Shown one piece after another: positions 45,262-46,625 of a DNA stretch of 46,625 bases (the stretch's first letter is position 1; each line of letters opens with the position of its first letter). Made by a program: the position numbers and the translations under genes. The notes under the pieces were generated by a model. It saw only the letters and a list, made by a program, of their open reading frames with translations. It made no database searches and was not told the DNA's origin. The DNA is from an uncultured Flavonifractor sp. (GTDB taxonomy: Bacteria; Bacillota; Clostridia; Oscillospirales; Oscillospiraceae). The stretch lies in the NCBI RefSeq assembly GCF_944387675.1, contig NZ_CALXFV010000003.1:1-46625 (forward strand), in the 5' to 3' direction.

Positions 45262-46625
45262 ATGACCTATGAGGATAAAATCACTCGCCTTAATCCAGAA
45301 GAGTTCTTTTCCCTGTTTGAAGACCTTCATGCAGAACCACGATGGGTAAATAGCAGAGGTAAACAGTCTATTCAAGTTTTGGGCCTTTGTCACCACGGCG
45401 AAAATCATTCAGCACTGTTTGACCCTACCACGCTAAAGGTCAACTGTTTCAGTGAGTGCGGCGGCGGTATGTTGCTCCACACATGGGTAAAGCGAACATT
45501 GGATTTGCCTGACCCTGACCGCGCAAAACAATACATCGAAGATTGGATTGATGGAGAGCGGCATCAACCTGGAAAACGCAGAAAACCGATTGACTTATCA
45601 AATCGGCGTCCAGCCAAAGTGGATTTTGATTACAAAGAGCGGCCTTTTGAACTGGAACACATTGAGCCGGTTTGTGGTATTCCTCAAGACATTGTTGCTG
45701 ATCTTTACAGAGATTTTCAGTACACACCAGATATTCTTGAACGCCTCAAATGGCACACGGAAGATGGCATTTCAGTTGAAATGCTCCAAAAATACCAAGT
45801 AGCTTATTACCCGGAGAACGGTTCCATTGTTTTTCCACACCACAATATCAACGGCGAAATTGTCGGCCTGTATGAACGAAGTTTCCGAATGCTGCGGAAA
45901 GAGTTTCGCAAGCTCTACCCAGAGATTGACTACAAACAAACTCTATTTTTCCCAACAGCTAAATATCTTCCACTTTTGATTGCCGATAAATACAAGGATA
46001 GAATTCCAGGAAAAAATAGATGGAGCTTCCCCAATAGCCTAAACCTCTACGGCTTACACATCGCCGCTCCATACATCAAGGAAAGCGGCGAGGCGATTAT
46101 TTTTGAGGGCGCAAAGAGTGTTATGCTGGCCCACCAATGGGGCATTAAGAACACCGTGGCGTCGCACACCTTTGGCTGCAATCTTAACCACATTAACATG
46201 CTCTATGAGTGCGGAGCCAGAAAGATATATTTTGCATTTGACAAACAATATCAAGAGCAATCAGAATATGACCACGATTGGTATTTGTATGATAAGAGAA
46301 CCAAGGGAATGGCCGAAAAAATCAGGGATATTGGCGGAATGGAAATCCGCCGTATCATTGATTTGCCAAACACCGGGGTTCCGCTCGACCACAAGGACGC
46401 GCCCGTGGACAAGGGGAAGGAAAAGTTTCTGGCCCTCTATGAAGCTGCAAAAGCCTCTCCGCCCCTTTGGGTTCCAGAGGTAAAGTCAGAAGAGCCACAA
46501 GTCCCGCTACCGCTCGAAGAGGATACTTCCGCCGCGCTGGAAGAAGCTGCCGCCGAGCCAACCTTCCGCGACCTTCCGATTGCCTGGGAGAATGTGACAA
46601 CAGAAGAGAACGGCAAGCAGAGAAC
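45262..46625 (+). CDS. Primase-like protein with CHC2-type zinc finger and Toprim-like domain (partial, cut by right edge)
   Basis: The frame runs 454 codons to the window end without a stop. The N-terminus has a zinc-finger pattern (C43-x-H45, C62 and C66 in LCHHGENHS and NCFSECGGG) like DnaG-type CHC2 fingers. A Toprim-like region follows, with E282 in IIFEGAKSVMLAHQWG and D327 in IYFAFDKQYQ. The usual second Asp of DxD is replaced, so catalysis is uncertain. The C-terminal part becomes Glu/Pro/Ala-rich. Such genes are typical of conjugative elements and phages in gut clostridia. Start ATG 45262 follows AGGGGATAGC. An upstream ATG at 45226 with a better Shine-Dalgarno is in frame but blocked by TAG at 45235. 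AT-richer than the left part of the window. Confidence 0.78.
   Translation, partial: MTYEDKITRLNPEEFFSLFEDLHAEPRWVNSRGKQSIQVLGLCHHGENHSALFDPTTLKVNCFSECGGGMLLHTWVKRTLDLPDPDRAKQYIEDWIDGERHQPGKRRKPIDLSNRRPAKVDFDYKERPFELEHIEPVCGIPQDIVADLYRDFQYTPDILERLKWHTEDGISVEMLQKYQVAYYPENGSIVFPHHNINGEIVGLYERSFRMLRKEFRKLYPEIDYKQTLFFPTAKYLPLLIADKYKDRIPGKNRWSFPNSLNLYGLHIAAPYIKESGEAIIFEGAKSVMLAHQWGIKNTVASHTFGCNLNHINMLYECGARKIYFAFDKQYQEQSEYDHDWYLYDKRTKGMAEKIRDIGGMEIRRIIDLPNTGVPLDHKDAPVDKGKEKFLALYEAAKASPPLWVPEVKSEEPQVPLPLEEDTSAALEEAAAEPTFRDLPIAWENVTTEENGKQR

Overview
The window looks like the chromosome of an anaerobic, spore-forming, GC-rich Firmicute, most likely a gut clostridium of the Oscillospiraceae (Flavonifractor/Pseudoflavonifractor-like). 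This is inferred from gene content and codon use only. The clues are SpoIIE, a SpoIIQ-like peptidase, a paired GlgC/GlgD glycogen operon, several S-layer-homology (SLH) domains, a reverse rubrerythrin, a fold-type III PLP racemase of the ornithine/alanine type, and Shine-Dalgarno sites rich in GGAGG. From about position 41,960 to the right edge the DNA becomes AT-richer and the gene types change to those of an integrated mobile element.

Layout. 1-2,675 (minus): an autoregulated-looking GntR/ABC transporter operon ending in a mannose-6-phosphate isomerase cut by the left edge, with a 9-7-9 palindromic operator. 2,784-3,854: PLP racemase. 3,965-7,158: convergent spoIIE and a SpoIIQ-like LytM protein. 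7,414-13,212: MacAB/Ykn-type exporter (adaptor, ATPase, FtsX-like permease) followed by an SLH-domain exported protein with its own promoter. 13,277-14,973 (minus): ECF sigma factor and its membrane anti-sigma partner. 15,082-23,855 (minus): a complete glycogen operon transcribed glgB-glgC-glgD-glgA-glgP from a strong promoter at 23,966-23,994. GlgB carries a C-terminal tail of seven 9-residue Lys/Ala/Pro repeats. 24,104-28,789: a D,D-carboxypeptidase, a divergent MobA-like protein, a polar amino acid ABC importer and a small unknown gene. 28,881-33,668 (minus): a three-gene envelope operon (D,D-carboxypeptidase relative with a changed second motif, O-antigen-ligase-like membrane protein, WG-repeat protein). 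33,867-36,459: small zinc ribbon, an S41 protease fused to SLH domains, and a YbjQ protein. 36,658-41,201: XRE regulator, ComEC, HolA, a small membrane-anchored unknown and a Toprim/RNase M5-like protein. 41,348-41,890: reverse rubrerythrin with a Fur-type box.

The accessory end (41,960-46,625) holds a triad of small genes (two basic paralogues flanking a very acidic 69-residue protein), a lipoprotein divergent from a ribbon-helix-helix regulator with a perfect 8-4-8 inverted repeat between them, six helically phased CAACTT hexamers, a consensus promoter, a roughly 136-nt structured leader RNA, and a primase-like gene that runs off the window. The leader carries three GCTTCC copies complementary to the downstream Shine-Dalgarno. 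The best-placed ATG opens a 3-codon frame ending in an amber codon in frame with the primase. This leader/iteron/primase block is the most promising candidate for an undescribed regulatory system.
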